DNA from: Lachnospiraceae bacterium | GTDB taxonomy: Bacteria > Bacillota > Clostridia > Lachnospirales > Lachnospiraceae | DNA length: 12,590 bases | Direction: 5' to 3' | NCBI GenBank assembly: GCA_022798035.1 | Contig: JAAWLS010000038.1 | Span: forward strand, 1 to 12,590 | Part shown: positions 12,276 through 12,590 of the stretch, one piece after another | Numbering within the stretch: position 1 is the stretch's first letter | How the letters are laid out: each line of letters begins with the position of its first letter | Translations under genes and position numbers: made by a program | Notes under the pieces: model-generated | Databases searched by the model: none | What the model was told of the DNA's origin: nothing | What the model saw: the letters and a program-made list of their open reading frames with translations, nothing else

Positions 12276-12572
12276 TTATGCCTCATCTTGTCTAACGCAT
12301 AAGAAACGAAGTACATTGTCCATAATCCGAATTCGTTTTTCAACTTCTGCCGGACAATCTGCCTCTGCATCGAACTGAATGAAGTAATAGAAACCTTCAC
12401 GCATCTTCTGAATCTCGTAAGCTAATCTCTTCTTACCCCATTCATCTACGTTGGTTACAGTGCCGCCGAAACGGGCAATATATTCTTTTGCCTTCTCTAC
12501 AACTGCGGCTCTCTCTTCATCCTCGATTTTTGCATTAACAACAAGTGCTAATTCATATTTGTTCATGCTCAT
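12276..12572 (-). CDS. rpsF: 30S ribosomal protein S6
   Basis: A 98-residue small-subunit protein that pairs with S18. Recognisable features are MNKYELALVVNAKIEDEE at the start, GGTVTNVDEWGKKRLAYEIQKMREGFYYFIQF (about 36-67) and the closing IRIMDNVLRFLCVRQDE. Length is normal. AGGAGG lies 4 bases before the first ATG (12570-12572); a second ATG two codons later (12564-12566), 10 bases from the same site, is an alternative start. The promoter of this operon lies beyond the right edge of the window. Confidence 0.97.
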   Translation of the reverse strand: MSMNKYELALVVNAKIEDEERAAVVEKAKEYIARFGGTVTNVDEWGKKRLAYEIQKMREGFYYFIQFDAEADCPAEVEKRIRIMDNVLRFLCVRQDEA

Positions 12573-12590
12573 CGTACCTCCTTTTGGTCT

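Overview
The window looks like part of a low-to-mid GC Firmicute genome, most likely a Lachnospiraceae-type Clostridium relative. This rests on the rpsF-ssb-rpsR operon with strong AGGAGG ribosome-binding sites, lipoprotein and Sec signals of Gram-positive style, and Firmicute-type extracellular proteins. The genus cannot be named from the sequence. Every gene I support lies on the minus strand, so transcription runs from the right end of the window to the left.

Right end (about 11.5-12.57 kb): rpsF, ssb and rpsR form the classic housekeeping operon, closed by a perfect 10-bp-stem intrinsic terminator. Then comes a 455-bp intergenic region (11079-11533). It holds that terminator, two copies of a long palindrome, a GC-rich stem structure, and a good extended -10 promoter (TTGAAA-18-TATAAT) that can drive everything to its left.

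Main body (161-11078): one probable eight-gene operon that I read as an exosortase G (XrtG) locus. In transcription order it encodes: a small 6-pyruvoyl-tetrahydropterin-synthase-like (PTPS-like) protein; a 760-residue secreted protein with Gln/Pro/Glu repeats, an acidic linker, three DG-x-x-x-D-W beta domains and a membrane-plus-basic C-terminal tail that looks like an exosortase sorting signal (the tail family I recall as Firmicu-CTERM); a TTG-initiated polytopic GT-C-like membrane protein of the PTPS-related membrane family; XrtG itself with the Cys/Arg/His triad; a processive-type family 2 glycosyltransferase; a two-pass membrane protein whose cytoplasmic end looks like a degenerate GGDEF domain (SMDER in place of GGDEF); a second PTPS-like protein; and a lipoprotein with a clan GH-A-like hydrolase barrel fused to a DG-x-x-x-E-W beta domain like those in the 760-residue protein. 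Most junctions overlap or are within a few bases. An intrinsic terminator follows the last gene.

Working model (inference): the glycosyltransferases and the hydrolase make and trim an envelope glycan, the GGDEF-like protein senses or tunes the machinery, and XrtG cleaves the 760-residue protein at its C-terminal tail and may join it to a lipid- or glycan-linked acceptor. XrtG loci are recognised computationally (TIGR03110, TIGR03111 and TIGR03112, as I recall them), but I know of no biochemical demonstration of the reaction, the product or the role of the PTPS-like proteins.

The operon is bracketed by same-orientation copies of a composite repeat (terminator hairpin, then palindrome, then a structured GC-rich stem) at its left and right edges. 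This suggests a removable or recently acquired cassette next to the ribosomal-protein operon.
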